A DNA stretch of 64,000 nt from contig NC_037677.1 in NCBI RefSeq assembly GCF_003255815.1, positions 110,870,936-110,934,935 on the forward strand, given 5' to 3'. Position numbers and translations under genes: made by a program. This document shows positions 55,401 through 64,000 of the stretch, piece after piece (position 1 is the first letter of the stretch; the number at the start of each line of letters is the position of its first letter). The notes below the pieces were generated by a model, which was not told where the DNA came from, did no database searches, and saw only the letters and a list, made by a program, of their open reading frames with translations. The stretch comes from Theropithecus gelada (taxonomy: Eukaryota > Chordata > Mammalia > Primates > Cercopithecidae).

Positions 55401-58400
55401 TTGAGAGCTAACTGTTCTAGCAACGCGAGCTGGTTCGTCTGCACAGGAACAGACCATGTGATCTGAGTCCTGGCCGGAGCATTCTGCTGCCAGGCCAGTG
55501 CCCAAGTGACATGAGCCTCTCTGAGCCTCACTCTGCAGGTGTCACATGGGGGTGACATCCCCGTCTGCTCACAGGGCTGTTGGGGACTCAAGATGATCCC
55601 CAGAAAAGTGTAGCAGCTGCTGCTGTTAGAACATGAAACCCTCAGAACGTTCCAATCAAGCTGCGTTCAGAGCATCACCGACTCCAGACCTCTAGAAAAC
55701 AAGCTGACGGCCTCCCAAGCAACAGCACCGGCCTTAGGCAGGGTCCAGGGCCAGCAGTCCCTGGCCAGGGAAGCACTGCATGCCGAATCTTTAGGGACAG
55801 CTCTTGATTCTCACCCCAATGTGAAGAAAACCCAAATTCGTTCCAACTTTTGTTTTCTTATCAGTGGCCAAAGAATACATGAGACGATGAAAAATGGCCC
55901 CTCCTGAGTCACTCTGGAATCTGGAGGGACTGTGGGCTATTTCTCCATGTGGGATGACCTGTGCCTTCTGGAGAGTAAGTAGCCTCCTTTCTGCTCCAGC
56001 CCTCTGTGTGCCTCGTTTTCCCCCCTGCCGGGGTGGGGACCCCAAGAGCAGCCACAGTGACGTTCTGACTGTTCTGTGTGTGTCCACACTTCAGGACACC
56101 TACCTGCAGGTACTCAGCGACAGGAAATGTGACCCCACAGGTGACAATCCTCCTTTTGGCCAGAACCTAATTCAACTTCTTCAGCCTTGACCTTTAAGCC
56201 CAAAGCTCCCCCAAAGCACCATGCAAATGAGCACTACAGCCCTTTGGTTGCAATCAGCCTTGAGACAGTACCCCAGACGCAGAGGCCCTACTGAGGAATA
56301 AGGGGGAAGGAAGTGCCTCATAAAATCAATCTCCCTATTTAAGAATGCAGGCCAAAGTGACTTTTGTTCCAATAAAGCTTCCCCCGTCCCCCCAGCACCC
56401 ATAAGCAAGAAAGTATTTTAGGTCTGTATCCGTTTCCTCCATTTTCCTGCCAAGCTAGAATTGCTGCTCTTTTCCAAGCAGCGTATGTTTCTTTTCCTTT
56501 TTTTCTTTTTTTTTGAGATGGAGTCTCCCTCTGTCACCCAGGCTGGAGTACAGTGGCGCTATCTCGGCTCACTGCAACCTCCGCCTCCTGGGTTCAAGCG
56601 ATTCTCCTGCCTCAGGCTCCCGAGTAGCTGGGATTACAGGCGCCCACCACCATGCCTGGCTAATTTTTGTATTTTTAGTAGAGACAGGGTTTCACCACAT
56701 TGGCCAGGCTGGTCTCGAATCCCTGACCTCAGGTGATCTACCTGCCTCAGCCTCCCAAAGTGCTAGGATTACAGGCGTGAGCCCACCGTGCCCGGCCTCA
56801 AGCATTGTATGTTTCTTATTAATTGGACTAAAATATAAAAACGAAGCTCCCAATTTTACACTTTTAATTTTTAGAGAAAACATGGAAGGAGATTCTCCCT
56901 CCAGGCAGGGCAGAGGCTTACTTTCTGGCAGTTAAGGCGCTGGGCATCCGGGGTGTACTGGTTTCCTTCAGATGCTCCTTCGGAAGGCAGGCCACTCACT
57001 TCCTGGATGACCTGAGGCAGGAGGGAAGCCGTTAGCAGGGGCTGAGGTCCTCCGGCCAGCACTCACAGCCAGGCCGAAGCCAGGGGCCCTGCAGGGCAGG
57101 AGAGAACGGGTGGAGGTGAGAGAGAAGAAAATTTCCGAGGAGGAGGGCCCCTACCCCAGCCCCAAGGCCTGCATGTGGCCCCGGACCCGGCTGGGCAGGG
57201 CTGCAGTGGGAGGGCTCGTCCTTTAGGCTCCTTTCTGCAGGTCCCACACGTTCAGGGGCACGTGAAGGGGGGGCCTTGACAGCAAAGGCCAAAGATGACC
57301 AGAGCCACAGCCCAGGGCTCCATGAGCCCCTTTCCTGCCACCACTCCAGGCAGGACTACTGTTCTGTTGTAGATGTGACGAACAACTGCCTTGCTAGGCA
57401 GTCCCTCTGGCTTTCCAGAGGTCAGGCAACTCTGCGGAGTCTCCACGCTGCCTGAGGAGCAGGCCTGCAAACTGCCTTGTTCCAACGACCCACTGGCTCT
57501 CCCGACTCGCCGGCCGCCACCCACCCCCCCACCCTTCTCTGGGAAGGGGCCTCTTCACTGGCTTCATTGACCAGTGGAAGAGGGTCTCTCTGTAAAGGCT
57601 GGACACAGAGAGGCTGTGCCTTCTGAAAGCGTTCTTGTCTTTGAAACCCCGAGCAGAGGCTATGGGGCAGGGGTCTCAGGAAGAGGGCGTGAGACTCTGG
57701 GGAGGGAGGCTGGGTCCAGAAAAGGGTGGGTGGGTGGGTTTGGGCCGCTGGAGGAATGGAGCCTGGGCTGGGGGCAGATGCAGAAAGTCAGCAGCGGCTC
57801 TGACTATGCAAAGCATTGCCTCCGTCTGAGCCAGGAGCACTCCCTTCTTCCCGGGGGAGCTCCAAGGGTGACCAGAAACACGCTGCCCACCTGGAAGCCC
57901 TTTGGAGGTGCAGAATTAGTTAGAGTGATTTCAAAGATTCTCCTCTTTCAGTCTATGCCTAGAGTAGTTTGTGGAAACGGGTTTCAAATCAGAAGAGCCC
58001 AAGAACTCCAGTTCGGGACTGTGGTCCACACTGCATATGCAACCCAGTGTCAAGGGAAGAGCGCAGGCACTAGAGTTGGCACCTGTGTGACATTGAGTCC
58101 GAGCCTCAGCCACTGCATCTGTAAGCTGGGGCAATACCTTTGCCAGGAACCGGCTGTGAGCACTTGTATATCAAGTACGCAGGCACACGATTACCATCCC
58201 TATTAGCTTGGGCCAAATACACAGATGCCCCTGCCCAGGGAAAGTGCCACTAAGCCAGGAGTTCAGGAGTGGGGTGGGGGCAGGGTCATGCTTCCCGGAA
58301 AACCCCTGCCTTGTGCCTTCCTTTACTGGGACCCTCGTCCCATAGTCAGCAGCTCCCGTTTACTGCCATATATACCTGTCTCACCCTGGGGTGTGAGTAT

Positions 58401-60473
58401 GCAGGATTGGGACACAGAGGCCCAAGGAAGGTAGATGGGGTTCACAAACCCAATGCAGCCAGGTGAAGAGCCCATTGGACAGGCGGACCAGCCCCTACTG
58501 CCAAAACGCAAGAGTGGGCAGCTTCTCAGAGCAGGCATTTCCAGCCAAGTCCATCTCTGCACTTATCTGACCAGGGGGAAAGGGTCTCTCTGTGGAGGCC
58601 AGACACAGAAAGTCTGTGCTTTCTGAAAGCGTTCTTGTCTTTGAAACCACCAGCAGAGGCTGTGGGGCCAGGGGTCTCAGGAAGAGGGCGTGAGAGTTTG
58701 GGGAGGGAAGCCAGGGGGCAGGGAGAGGATCAGTGGATCTGAGCAGTCAGAGAAACAGAGTGGGGAACTAGGAGCAAGAGCAGAGTGTGTGTGTGTGTGT
58801 GTGTGTACACACACATGCACAATGCATGAACATAAATGTGCATGCAAATGTGCATACATGTATGTGCATTTGTCTATGTGTATACAAATGTATACATGAA
58901 TGTGCATGTGTGCATATATGTGTGCAAATGAGTGTGTGTGTGTAGTGGGTGAGGATGGGGAGGGATAGGAGCCAGGAGACTGGGGTAAGAAACCAACAGC
59001 CCAGAGCTCTGGGTCCTAATCAGCTCTGCAGCCCAGGACAAGCCCCCCACTCCGTCTGGGCCTCAGTGGTCTTATCTGTAGTATCCAAGTTTCATGGAGC
59101 ACTCAGTATGTACCAGGCACAGTGCTAAGCACTTTGTGCACATTAAAGAATCTAGTCCCAAATCACTCAGCTAAAAAGGGGTGAAGACCGGATTTGAACT
59201 CAGAGTCCTGGCTCTTAAATGCCCAGAGCTGGCCTTTCAGAGCTTGTTAGCTCTCTCAGGAACCCCACCCCACATGGAGATCTGTGAAGTCAAGCCACAA
59301 ACCTGTGTATGCACTGGCCTTTCCTTTTCTACATGCCACTGTCTTGCACCACTTGAAGATTTTGCAGTAAAGACTGAGATACCTGTCAGCACCTTCTAGA
59401 AGCTTGGTTAGGCCAGGCCTGGCATTTCTAAAACAATTAGTGGGTTTACAAAAACAGCCTGCCTGCTCCAAATCTAGGGTACTCAACCTAGGGATGGACC
59501 AGTGCCTCAGGTGGGTACATTTTGGTCATGTTTCACTGAGGCAGTCCAGATCTGTTTCTGACAGGCTGGCCAAGGTGGTTACATTTAGCTGGGTGGCAGG
59601 TGGAGTGGGGTGGGGTGCAGGGTAGATAGAATGCTCCTGTGCTGAAGTGGTTGTGATGGGAGAGGGGGCAGCAGGAAGGAGGGGAGGGGCAGCAGGAAGG
59701 AGGGGAAGGGCTGCTCTGGCTCTTGCTGGCCTCACCAGGGTCCCTGCTGGGTTTGGAGGTCCCTCTGGAATTGGGGATCCATTCCTGGTGCAAACTTTAC
59801 ACCTGCTGGAAGCATCAAGCCCAGCTTTCACCTGGGGCAGGCAAGCCCCTCCCCAAGTGGCTCATCATCATCACAGCCGGGGAAGCGTGGGCAGAGTGGA
59901 CCACAAGCATTTGCGGTGGCGGAGGCACAGCACTGTATCAGACGGGCCTCGGTCTGAGAACCAATGCTGCCACCACTTGGCAGATGACTTGGATCCATCA
60001 CCTCCACCCTTTGAGCCTTCATCACCACTCCTGTAATATGGGGACATTAACATTCCCCAGCCATCCCCAGTGTGGTTACATGGGTTAAAGTTGCTAATAG
60101 TCCTTGGTCTATGGCAAATACATGGCAAATGACAGCGACATGTATTCTTTTTTAATAAGGAGGTGGGGGAGCCGGGTGCGGTGGCTTACGCCTATAATCC
60201 CAGCACTTTGGGAGGCTGAGGCAGGCGAATCGTGAGATCAGGAGATTGAGACCATCCTGGCTAACACGGTAAAACCTGTCTCTACTAAAAATACAAAAAA
60301 TTAGCCAGGTGTGGTGGCGGGTGCCTGTAATCCCAGCTACTCGGGAGACTGAGGCAGAAGAATGACGTGAACCCGGGAGGCAGAGTTTGCAGTGAGCAGA
60401 GATCACACCACTGCACTCCATCCTGGGCAACAGAGCGAGACTCCGTCTCAAAATAAGTAAGTAAGTAAGTAAG

Positions 60474-60512
<39 letters not shown>

Positions 60513-62634
60513 GTAGGTGGGGGATGCCTCACTACAGGCAAAAAGGGGAATGGATTTCAACTGCACCCAAGTCTGGGCTACTGGGGATTCAGACCTAGCA
60601 GCAGCATGCTGTAACCCATTTGCAGAAGACAGATCACTACCACTTAGAACACAGGAAGCCCTGCAAACTTGAAGGATCACAAATCTTCTACCCCTGACCC
60701 TATCATCCATCCCTTTAGAAAAGCTGGGGGCCACAACTCTAGGAGCCCCTCCAAGTGGTCCGGTGTCCCCCTCACCCTGAGCCACTGCTCAGCCTGGTCC
60801 TTGCTCTGCAGACCCAGCACAATCACATCGGCGTTCATCGGCGTGATCTTCAGCTTGTGCTCCTTCTTCCGCACTTGCTTCTCCTTGTGAACGACGCTGC
60901 TGCCCAGCAGGTTCACATCCAGCTGAGGGCTGTGGTCCTTGGAGGATTTGTAGCACTGGAAGGAAAGAGAGAAAATATACCACTTTCCCAGGGCTGCCGG
61001 GCGGAGGTGATGTCTGCAAAGGAGGGGCCCCTGGACATTGCAGGACCCACCAAGAGCCTGACTTTACCCAGCAAGACTAAGAGGCTGGACACCCCGAAGC
61101 AGCCTGGAGCCTTAACCTCAAATATCAGCAACTCCTGTTCTTCACATCAGATTGTCCCTCTCTCCCTCAAGCCTCCTTCTCACTGGCCTCAGCCAAGGAT
61201 GCTCCAGGATGCTGCTGTCCAAATGGTTCAAACTTGCCCCAGGCCTGGGGGGCCCTAAAATACGTCCTTTGTGGACACCTTTCAGTTCTCCAAAGTGGAC
61301 AGACTTTCACTCCTTCTCCACCTCTCTGCATTGCTTGCTTGGCTTCTGGAGTAAAGGATCCATAAGGCACAAACACTAAGCTTCTTCTCTGCCTAGTTAG
61401 GAAGATGATGTGTTAACAAAGAAAGGAAGGATTCTCTTCCCCTACCAGAGAAAATACTTTACCCCTTGGCTCCCTATTTGTAAAATGGGGGAAACCTTAC
61501 AGGCTTGCTTAATAGGATTACCTGAAATAATATTGGCACGGAGCAAGAAAAGGTGTTTATAATAATTCCGTGGAATTTCAAGTCAGGACACGCAACTGGG
61601 AATTTTAATTTAAAATAGCAGGAAATAGGACTGTTGTCAGAGTAATATCTGGTTCCTTGCTGGGTCTGGTCTTATTATCAGTAATTCAAAATATTGTTGT
61701 TTCTGAGAAGATACCTAGCATTCTCATGCTGCACAGATAAAAACAGTAGCAAGGGCTGGGCGCAGTGGCTCACACCTGTTAACCCAGCATTTTGGGAGGC
61801 TGAGGCAGGTGGATCACAAAGCCTGGAGTTTGAGACCAGCCTGACCAACATGGTGAAACCCCGTCTCCACTGAAAATACGGAAATTAGCTGGGCATGGTG
61901 GCGGGCGCCCATAATCCCAGCTACTCAGGAGACTGAAGCAGGAGAATCTCTTGAATCCAGGAGGTGGAGCTTGCAGTGAGCCAAGATCGCGCCACTGCAC
62001 TGCAGCCTGGGTGACAGAGCAAGACTCTGTCTCAAAAACAACAACAACAAAAACAGTAGCCAGAATTGGGGCTGGGCTGGAGGAGCCTGACTGGACTCCA
62101 GTGGACAGGACATGAAAAACGGCCAGGGGACAGAAAGATGTATCTGTCTCACAAAGAGGAAGATGGGATGGAGACGGGGGAGGCAGTGGTAGTCACAGCC
62201 CTCTTTGAGAGCCTGGTGAAACTACTAGACCTCTCTGGTTCAGAAAAAGTACATTCATCCATACACACAAAATCCTGTATACAATTTCAGGTTAGGGAGA
62301 AGTTAAAATCTCCTGATATAAACAAACTCGAAATGTCTTGGGTCAGGGACCATCCTGTCCCTCCTTCCCTGTCCCTGCCCCTTCCCTTGAGAGGAGCGGG
62401 GGGACAAGACAACGTGAGGCAGACTGACCAGAAGCCTGTTGTCCTTGATGACACAGAGCTGCTTGGCCCACTGTCCCAGCCACTTCTTGCGCCACAGGAA
62501 GGCGCAGATGCGAGCATCGCGCATCAGCTCGATGCCAGCCTCCGGCGAGGGCCACTGGTAGGGGGCCGATTTGCCCTTGCTGCCGTCCTCTTCATCGTAG
62601 GACTCGTAGGAGCTGCTCACAGCCTCTCCGTCCT
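43417..62634 (-). CDS. AFAP1L2: AFAP1L2 (XB130): actin filament-associated protein 1-like 2, C-terminal 682 residues, last 14 exons (5' part outside the window)
   Basis: On the - strand, 62429-62634, 60776-60955, 56922-57011, 54986-55070, 54368-54472, 51960-52171, 49643-49788, 48666-48777, 47771-48016, 47519-47687, 46596-46751, 44585-44778, 44343-44465 and 43417-43443 join with intact GT-AG sites and no frame breaks. They give 2051 nt: two bases of a split codon, 682 residues and TAG. This matches the last 682 of the 818 residues known for human. Parts (human numbering, inferred): acidic Tyr-containing region (137 on), PH1 (about 175-271), linker, PH2 (about 353-447), Ser/Pro-rich region, coiled coil (about 652-749), tail. 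The family is a cytoplasmic adaptor without an enzyme domain, phosphorylated by Src-type and RET/PTC kinases, binding the PI3K p85 subunit and associating with actin. It is convergent with VWA2. Confidence 0.96.
44343..44465 (-). CDS. AFAP1L2: AFAP1L2 exon: C-terminal tail
   Basis: Acceptor AACCATAG, donor AAG|GTAAGT; 41 codons, phase 0 (PKAVTPAPAPDCTPVNS and onward to GTVLQKAK). Confidence 0.93.
44585..44778 (-). CDS. AFAP1L2: AFAP1L2 exon: coiled coil, second part
   Basis: Acceptor CTCTCCAG, donor CGC|GTGAGT. Continues the coil (KEVLASLEQKLKEMDEECRG, then EESRRVDLELSIMEVKDNLK) and leaves it with GTTVDTTHLENVSPR. Confidence 0.95.
45470..45748 (+). mobile_element. Alu
   Basis: Full-length Alu with a short deletion in the right arm and an A9 tail, between AFAP1L2 coiled-coil exons. 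Confidence 0.92.
45915..46050 (+). mobile_element. Alu left-arm monomer (FLAM-like)
   Basis: Single-arm Alu ending gatcccatctcaatttttt. Confidence 0.75.
46596..46751 (-). CDS. AFAP1L2: AFAP1L2 exon: coiled coil, first part
   Basis: Acceptor GGTCTGTAG, donor G|GTAAGG. Highly charged heptad-like sequence (EAEVKRYTEEKERLEKKKEE and onward to KRELKETLLKCT), a clear coiled coil. Confidence 0.95.
46935..47482 (+). mobile_element. LTR-like repeat, family not assigned
   Basis: A 550-bp block running from gatatgtcaacttgattgaa to agaaccctgactaatacaga, with an internal AATAAAGC and a TATAAAT near its end. I recognise it as an interspersed repeat shape but cannot name the family. It sits between the AFAP1L2 46596-46751 and 47519-47687 exons, 37 bp from the latter. 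Confidence 0.5.
47519..47687 (-). CDS. AFAP1L2: AFAP1L2 exon: region before the coiled coil
   Basis: Acceptor CCCCCACAG, donor G|GTACTT. It encodes QLESLEPEEPSLRITTVKIQ and onward, including PPSCPDAVVATPPGASPPVK, Pro-rich and a possible SH3 ligand. Confidence 0.94.
47771..48016 (-). CDS. AFAP1L2: AFAP1L2 exon: Pro/Ser-rich region
   Basis: Acceptor ACCTGCAG, donor CAG|GTACAG; 82 codons, phase 0. It includes the R-V-Y-L-D-L-T-P motif, a Ser/Ala/Gln stretch and a Pro-rich stretch, ending LGEQ. It is predicted to be mostly disordered. Confidence 0.94.
48180..48370 (+). repeat. MIR-like fragment
   Basis: ccttatttcctcatctgtaa and ctcagctcagcacagg fit a MIR body. Confidence 0.5.
48666..48777 (-). 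CDS. AFAP1L2: AFAP1L2 exon: tyrosine-rich segment after PH2
   Basis: Acceptor TTTCCAG, donor GCG|GTAAGG. It encodes LMQRKFSEPNTYIDGLPSQ and then DRQEELYDDVELSELTAA. The tyrosines sit in acidic or SH2-type contexts. Confidence 0.94.
49643..49788 (-). CDS. AFAP1L2: AFAP1L2 exon: end of PH2 and acidic region
   Basis: Acceptor GTTCCAG, donor TT|GTGAGT. It begins A-K-S-S-E-E-M-G-H-W-L-G, the PH C-terminal helix with its Trp, then carries EEFTYDYVDADR with two tyrosines among acidic residues. Confidence 0.95.
49789..51959 (-). other. AFAP1L2: AFAP1L2 intron after the PH2 exon
   Basis: One - strand Alu (50591-50887) and an L2-like remnant (about 51190-51320). Otherwise unique AT-rich to neutral sequence without a recognised feature. 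Confidence 0.55.
50591..50887 (-). mobile_element. Alu
   Basis: Full-length inverted Alu with T16 head. Confidence 0.93.
51960..52171 (-). CDS. AFAP1L2: AFAP1L2 exon: PH domain 2
   Basis: Acceptor TTCCTCCTGCAG, donor GAG|GTACCA. It encodes most of PH2 (YLNVLVNSQWKSRWCSVRDN and onward to ELAKLE). The acceptor lies at the edge of a G-rich minisatellite (52174-52918), and its pyrimidine tract is itself made of repeat sequence. Conventional splicing gives an exact join to the preceding exon. Confidence 0.95.
52174..52918. repeat. G-rich minisatellite, 18-bp unit with 174-bp higher-order repeat
   Basis: About forty units of gaggggatgcaggtgcag and variants (cacgcggatgcag, acgcaggtgcag). A composite block beginning gaggagatgc recurs at 52357, 52531 and 52705, exactly 174 bp apart. 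Units at the right end (52850-52918) are more diverged. Being a multiple of three it produces long open frames in several frames on both strands; these are not genes. Its left edge touches the AFAP1L2 PH2 exon acceptor. Confidence 0.95.
53501..53518. repeat. C18 homopolymer
   Basis: Eighteen C then G then C5. Long poly(C) is uncommon and prone to sequencing error. Confidence 0.85.
54368..54472 (-). CDS. AFAP1L2: AFAP1L2 exon: basic linker before PH2
   Basis: Acceptor ATCTTGACAG, donor A|GTAAGA. It encodes VKKKCSAGLKLSNLMNLG, then RKKSTSLEPVERSLETSS. It is basic and Ser/Thr-rich and joins a split Ser codon to the PH2 exon. Confidence 0.93.
54986..55070 (-). CDS. AFAP1L2: AFAP1L2 exon: inter-PH linker
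   Basis: Acceptor GTCCATAG, donor G|GTAACA. It encodes 28 residues beginning P-D-I-A-E-K-Y and ending P-E-T-K-D, followed by one base of the next codon. Confidence 0.92.
56490..56797 (-). mobile_element. Alu
   Basis: Inverted Alu with target-site duplication gtatgtttctt at 56483 and 56807. Confidence 0.94.
56922..57011 (-). CDS. AFAP1L2: AFAP1L2 exon: end of PH1 and linker
   Basis: Acceptor CTGCCTCAG, donor AAA|GTAAGC; 30 codons, phase 0 (VIQEVSGLPSEGASEG and onward to NCQK). It finishes the PH1 helix and enters the inter-PH linker. Confidence 0.94.
57561..57713 (+). repeat. Local direct duplication, copy A
   Basis: Shares gaaagcgttcttgtctttga and ggggtctcaggaagagggcg with copy B at 58561-58714, exactly 1000 bp away at the left edge. 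Confidence 0.85.
58561..58714 (+). repeat. Local direct duplication, copy B
   Basis: Direct repeat of 57561-57713, at roughly 85-90 percent identity by eye. Confidence 0.85.
58786..58945. repeat. TG/CA-rich alternating tract
   Basis: (GT)10 followed by imperfect acacatgca/tgtgcat units and a final (GT)n. Confidence 0.85.
59655..59706. repeat. Short tandem duplication, GA-rich
   Basis: ggcagcaggaaggaggggag occurs twice in tandem, about 23-bp period. Confidence 0.75.
60171..60510 (+). mobile_element. Alu with (AAGT)n(AAAT)n tail
   Basis: Full-length Alu whose tail has become a tetranucleotide microsatellite (60455-60510). Target-site duplication aggtggggga. Confidence 0.94.
60776..60955 (-). 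CDS. AFAP1L2: AFAP1L2 exon: core of PH domain 1
   Basis: Acceptor TTCCTTCCAG, donor AGG|GTGAGG; exactly 60 codons, phase 0. It starts C-Y-K-S-S-K and carries a basic stretch (HKEKQVRKKEHKLKI), then the C-terminal PH helix with the typical Trp (QAEQWLR). Confidence 0.95.
60956..62428 (-). other. AFAP1L2: AFAP1L2 intron within PH1
   Basis: One + strand Alu (61755-62050); the rest is unremarkable unique sequence. Confidence 0.55.
61755..62050 (+). mobile_element. Alu with (AAC)n tail
   Basis: Full-length Alu with target-site duplication aaaacagtagc at 61741 and 62050. Confidence 0.94.
62429..62634 (-). CDS. AFAP1L2: AFAP1L2 exon: acidic/Tyr region and start of PH1
   Basis: Acceptor CCTTGCAG, donor CTG|GTCAGT (- strand). 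It encodes about residues 137-204: SSSYESYDEEDGSKGK, with two close tyrosines in an acidic setting suited to tyrosine kinases, then WRKKWLGQWAKQLCVIKD, the first strands of PH1. It begins with the last two bases of a Glu codon. Confidence 0.95.
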
Positions 62635-64000
62635 CTGCAAGGAAGACCAGCTCAGTCAGGGCCCCATGGGGCAGGGGACGGTCCCGAAGCAGCATCACTG
62701 GGGAGGGCAGCTGGCAGGAGCAGCAGTGGCCAGACCACAGCCCCCGACTCTCCCTGCCCTCAAACCAACCCCACAGCCACCAGCCAGATCCCAGGGCTGG
62801 CTTTCCTGCCCCCAAACCCCTCAGCGAGGCTTCTTGGATGCTGCCTCTGGCCACAAAACACACATAACTTAAAACCAAAGTCTCTCCCTTTTCCTCCTCA
62901 AATCCTGTCACTCCCAACTCCACAGGAACCCTGAGAAGACACTGCCCCACAGACCAACTGTTTGCTCTTGACAAGGCCGGTTCTCCTACTCACGGCCTCT
63001 AATTCCTCAAGTGAAAGATGAAGGGCGTGGGGTGGGATGCTGCCAGGTTCTCCCAGGCCTGGCCTCTGGCATTCCAAGGGCTCAGGAGGAAGAGAACGCC
63101 GCCTGCACTCCACCTGAGCTGTGTGCAAGACAGGCCTCTAATGGCCACCGGCCTGGCTGGGCCTGGCTCAGTCCTAGATCTGGGGAAGGGGCTGTGGCTC
63201 CTTCAAAATAAAAGTCCAAGTAAACCACGGCAGGAAATACTTTGTGGGCAAAGGGGCCACCTTCTTCCTCCCAAATACCCTCTCCTAGTCAGAGCCCTTT
63301 TTCAAACCTCCACTCATATCCTCCATAGACACTGCTTGCCTTCCCTCCCTAATACCTCCTGGCACAAATGTAGCTCCTTTTACTCGTTTCTAACTTAAAC
63401 CCTTACTCTTTTGTCATTTCAAAAGAATCCCAAAACTCATCAGAACACACATCATGCACAATTCTACGTATACCCCACCCACCTCAGTTTCTAGTTTCTG
63501 TCCCCACCACCCTGCAAGAGCGGCTCTGTTCCCAGGTCCCACTGCTCTATTCAAGGACAAAACAAACATGTGAATAAATCAGTCAATCAGTTCATCTGTC
63601 TATCGATTGATCGATCTATCTGTCTCTCTATTCATCCATCCATCTATCCCTGAAAAGCAGGGCATGGAGGAAAGGGAACCTCAGGATTTCAGTCCAGTAC
63701 CTGGCACAGGAATCCTGTCTACCATAACCTTGATGTTCTGCCCGAATTTCCGGGGGAGGGCTCACTGTCTCCTGATCACTGGATACTCCCATTCCCGGCA
63801 GCCCTATCAGTTAGGAAATGGACTCAGCATCTATTTCCCTGACTTCTGCATGGCAGTCCTTGCTCTTTCCCCTTGAGTCGGGCTGAATGACACTCTGCCT
63901 TCATTCCCATGACACCCTTCAGAAGAGGACCAGCCCAGAGGCCCCTAAGTCTTGGCAGAAGAATCCAGAAGCCCTTTCTCCTGTCTGTATAGCTACATAA
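62635..64000 (-). other. AFAP1L2: AFAP1L2 intron, running out of the window
   Basis: No recognisable copy of the upstream AFAP1L2 exon that should end in the split Glu codon. A short CATC/GATC-type simple repeat occurs at 63583-63655. Nothing else seen. Confidence 0.55.
63583..63655. repeat. ATCT/GATC-type imperfect tetranucleotide repeat
   Basis: tcaatcagttcatctgtcta followed by gattgatcgatctatctg and ccatccatctatcc. Confidence 0.75.

Larger units (their letters stand above)
57012..60775 (-). other. AFAP1L2: AFAP1L2 intron between the two PH1-end exons
   Basis: Contains a 150-bp direct duplication exactly 1000 bp apart, a TG/CA-rich tract, a short GA-rich tandem duplication near 59655-59706 and an Alu with a tetranucleotide tail. 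MIR-like sequence near 59040-59170. Confidence 0.6.

Noticed and set aside
62066..62872. 268-codon + strand open frame
   Set aside because: Antisense shadow of the AFAP1L2 exon 62429-62634.
1..64000. CRISPR arrays, operons, tRNA or rRNA genes, phage-like or toxin-antitoxin systems
   Set aside because: None seen. The content is ordinary primate genic DNA, and regularly spaced repeats here are a minisatellite and Alus.

Overview
The window is nuclear DNA from a primate. It is dense in Alu elements (about 30 copies, many with target-site duplications), carries a primate-age L1 3' end, and its long introns use GT/AG boundaries. Two protein-coding genes can be followed exon by exon: VWA2 (AMACO) on the + strand and AFAP1L2 (XB130) on the - strand. 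They lie tail to tail, as they do on human chromosome 10q25. The VWA2 protein read here differs from the human protein as I remember it at many positions (about 7 of 65 in coding exon 5). That suggests a non-human catarrhine, most likely an Old World monkey, rather than human. The species call is inference.

Layout. Bases 1-75 are the tail of an Alu. From 685 to 38819 lie the 13 coding exons of VWA2. They join without a frameshift into a 781-residue secreted protein: signal peptide, VWA1 (four exons), Cys-containing linker, EGF1, VWA2, VWA3, EGF2 and a short tail. The non-coding first exon and the promoter lie to the left of the window. From 38820 to about 42246 lie the VWA2 3' end and an intergenic stretch of Alu and old L1 sequence. 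From 42247 to 62634, on the - strand, lie the last 14 exons of AFAP1L2, encoding the C-terminal 682 complete residues of a protein expected to have 818. These cover the tyrosine-containing acidic stretch, PH1, a linker, PH2, a Ser/Pro-rich region, a coiled coil and the C-terminal tail. The first 136 or so residues lie to the right of the window. Bases 62635-64000 are intron.

The two genes are neighbours but not a functional unit. VWA2 encodes an extracellular-matrix, basement-membrane-associated protein. AFAP1L2 encodes a cytoplasmic adaptor that links tyrosine kinases to PI3K and actin.

The most interesting non-genic structures are: (1) an approximately 745-bp G-rich minisatellite (18-bp unit, 174-bp higher-order repeat) directly against the 3' splice site of the AFAP1L2 PH2 exon, supplying exact copies of that splice-site sequence; (2) two local direct duplications, one in each gene, that do not look like ordinary dispersed repeats; (3) a VWA2 reading frame that runs 26 residues past the human stop as I remember it. 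I found no operon-like, CRISPR-like or otherwise undescribed molecular system. Long open frames in the minisatellite and in Alu sequence are artefacts.
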